NCBI GenBank assembly: GCA_934247125.1
Contig: CAKQIZ010000055.1
Span: 1-12,980, forward strand
Direction: 5' to 3'
DNA length: 12,980 nucleotides
Origin: an uncultured Clostridia bacterium
Lineage (GTDB): Bacteria; Bacillota; Clostridia; Peptostreptococcales; Anaerovoracaceae
Shown: one piece after another, positions 12,903 through 12,980 of the stretch
Numbering within the stretch: position 1 is the stretch's first letter
Layout: each line of letters opens with the position of its first letter
The notes under the pieces: generated by a model
The model's input: the letters and a program-made list of their open reading frames with translations, nothing else
Told to the model about the DNA's origin: nothing
The model's database searches: none
Position numbers and translations under genes: made by a program

Positions 12903-12980
12903 ACGGCAACGTCCTACTTTCCCAGGCGGTCTCCCGCCAAGTATCATCAGCGCTAAGAAGCTTAACTTCTGTGTTCGGTA
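12903..12980 (-). rRNA. rrf: 5S rRNA, 3' part, cut by the window edge
   Basis: Read on the minus strand from the edge, TACCGAACACAGAAGTTAAG is the highly conserved 5S loop B/C region. It is followed by CTTCTTAGCGCTGATGATAC, then TTGGCGGGAGACCGCC (helix IV) and GGGAAAGTAGGACGTTGCCG (helix V and the 3' end). About 78 of roughly 117 nt are inside the window, and the 5' part lies beyond 12980. The mature 3' end near 12903 is approximate. This marks the end of an rRNA operon transcribed leftward. Confidence 0.96.

Overview
The window looks like a chromosomal segment of a low-to-moderate G+C Firmicute, probably an anaerobic member of the Clostridia. Supporting this are strong AGGAGG-type ribosome binding sites, AT-rich intergenic regions, U-tract terminators, one TTG start, a PAS/sigma-54 activator, and an oxygen-sensitive style of metabolism (iron-type alcohol dehydrogenase, CoA-acylating aldehyde dehydrogenase). 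The genus cannot be read from the sequence.

Layout. Positions 1-705 are non-coding and rich in short direct repeats. A 76-bp tandem duplication carrying stem-loops and extended -10 boxes lies just before a plus-strand gene (706-2577) for a single-pass membrane protein with a zinc ribbon and TPR-like repeats. Everything after that is on the minus strand. Read right to left: part of a 5S rRNA gene with its terminator (12980-12861), a WYL-domain transcription factor (12753-11761), a small HIRAN-domain protein (11670-11368), a 600-bp regulatory region, then a catabolic cluster. The cluster holds a hotdog-fold protein resembling 3-aminoacyl-CoA ammonia-lyases (10763-10332), a CoA-acylating aldehyde dehydrogenase (10205-8838), an orphan 101-aa protein (8639-8334), a PAS/AAA+/Fis sigma-54 activator (8195-6777), a sodium:solute symporter (6471-5020), a 73-aa two-helix membrane partner (5017-4796), an orphan 218-aa protein (4664-4008) and an iron-containing alcohol dehydrogenase (3944-2790).

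The main result is that the cluster appears to be one regulon with a readable control logic. Both the lyase/aldehyde dehydrogenase operon and the symporter operon are preceded by a near-consensus -24/-12 sigma-54 promoter. Upstream of each promoter lies the same array of 18-bp dyads of the form TGTTnC-N6-GnAACA: a tandem pair with centres exactly 19 bp apart, about 170-190 bp before the predicted transcription start, plus a third dyad about 75-90 bp before it. No such site was found elsewhere. The activator gene sits between the two operons, has its own sigma-A type promoter, and is the obvious ligand-responsive activator.

Taken together, the enzymes suggest an uptake-and-degradation route in which an alcohol or aldehyde is oxidised to an acyl-CoA and a beta-substituent (amino or hydroxyl) is eliminated to give an enoyl-CoA, or the reverse as an electron sink. 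The substrate is not known. The hotdog protein differs from described lyases at its signature loop, so this may be an undescribed pathway. That is inference from family membership and context.
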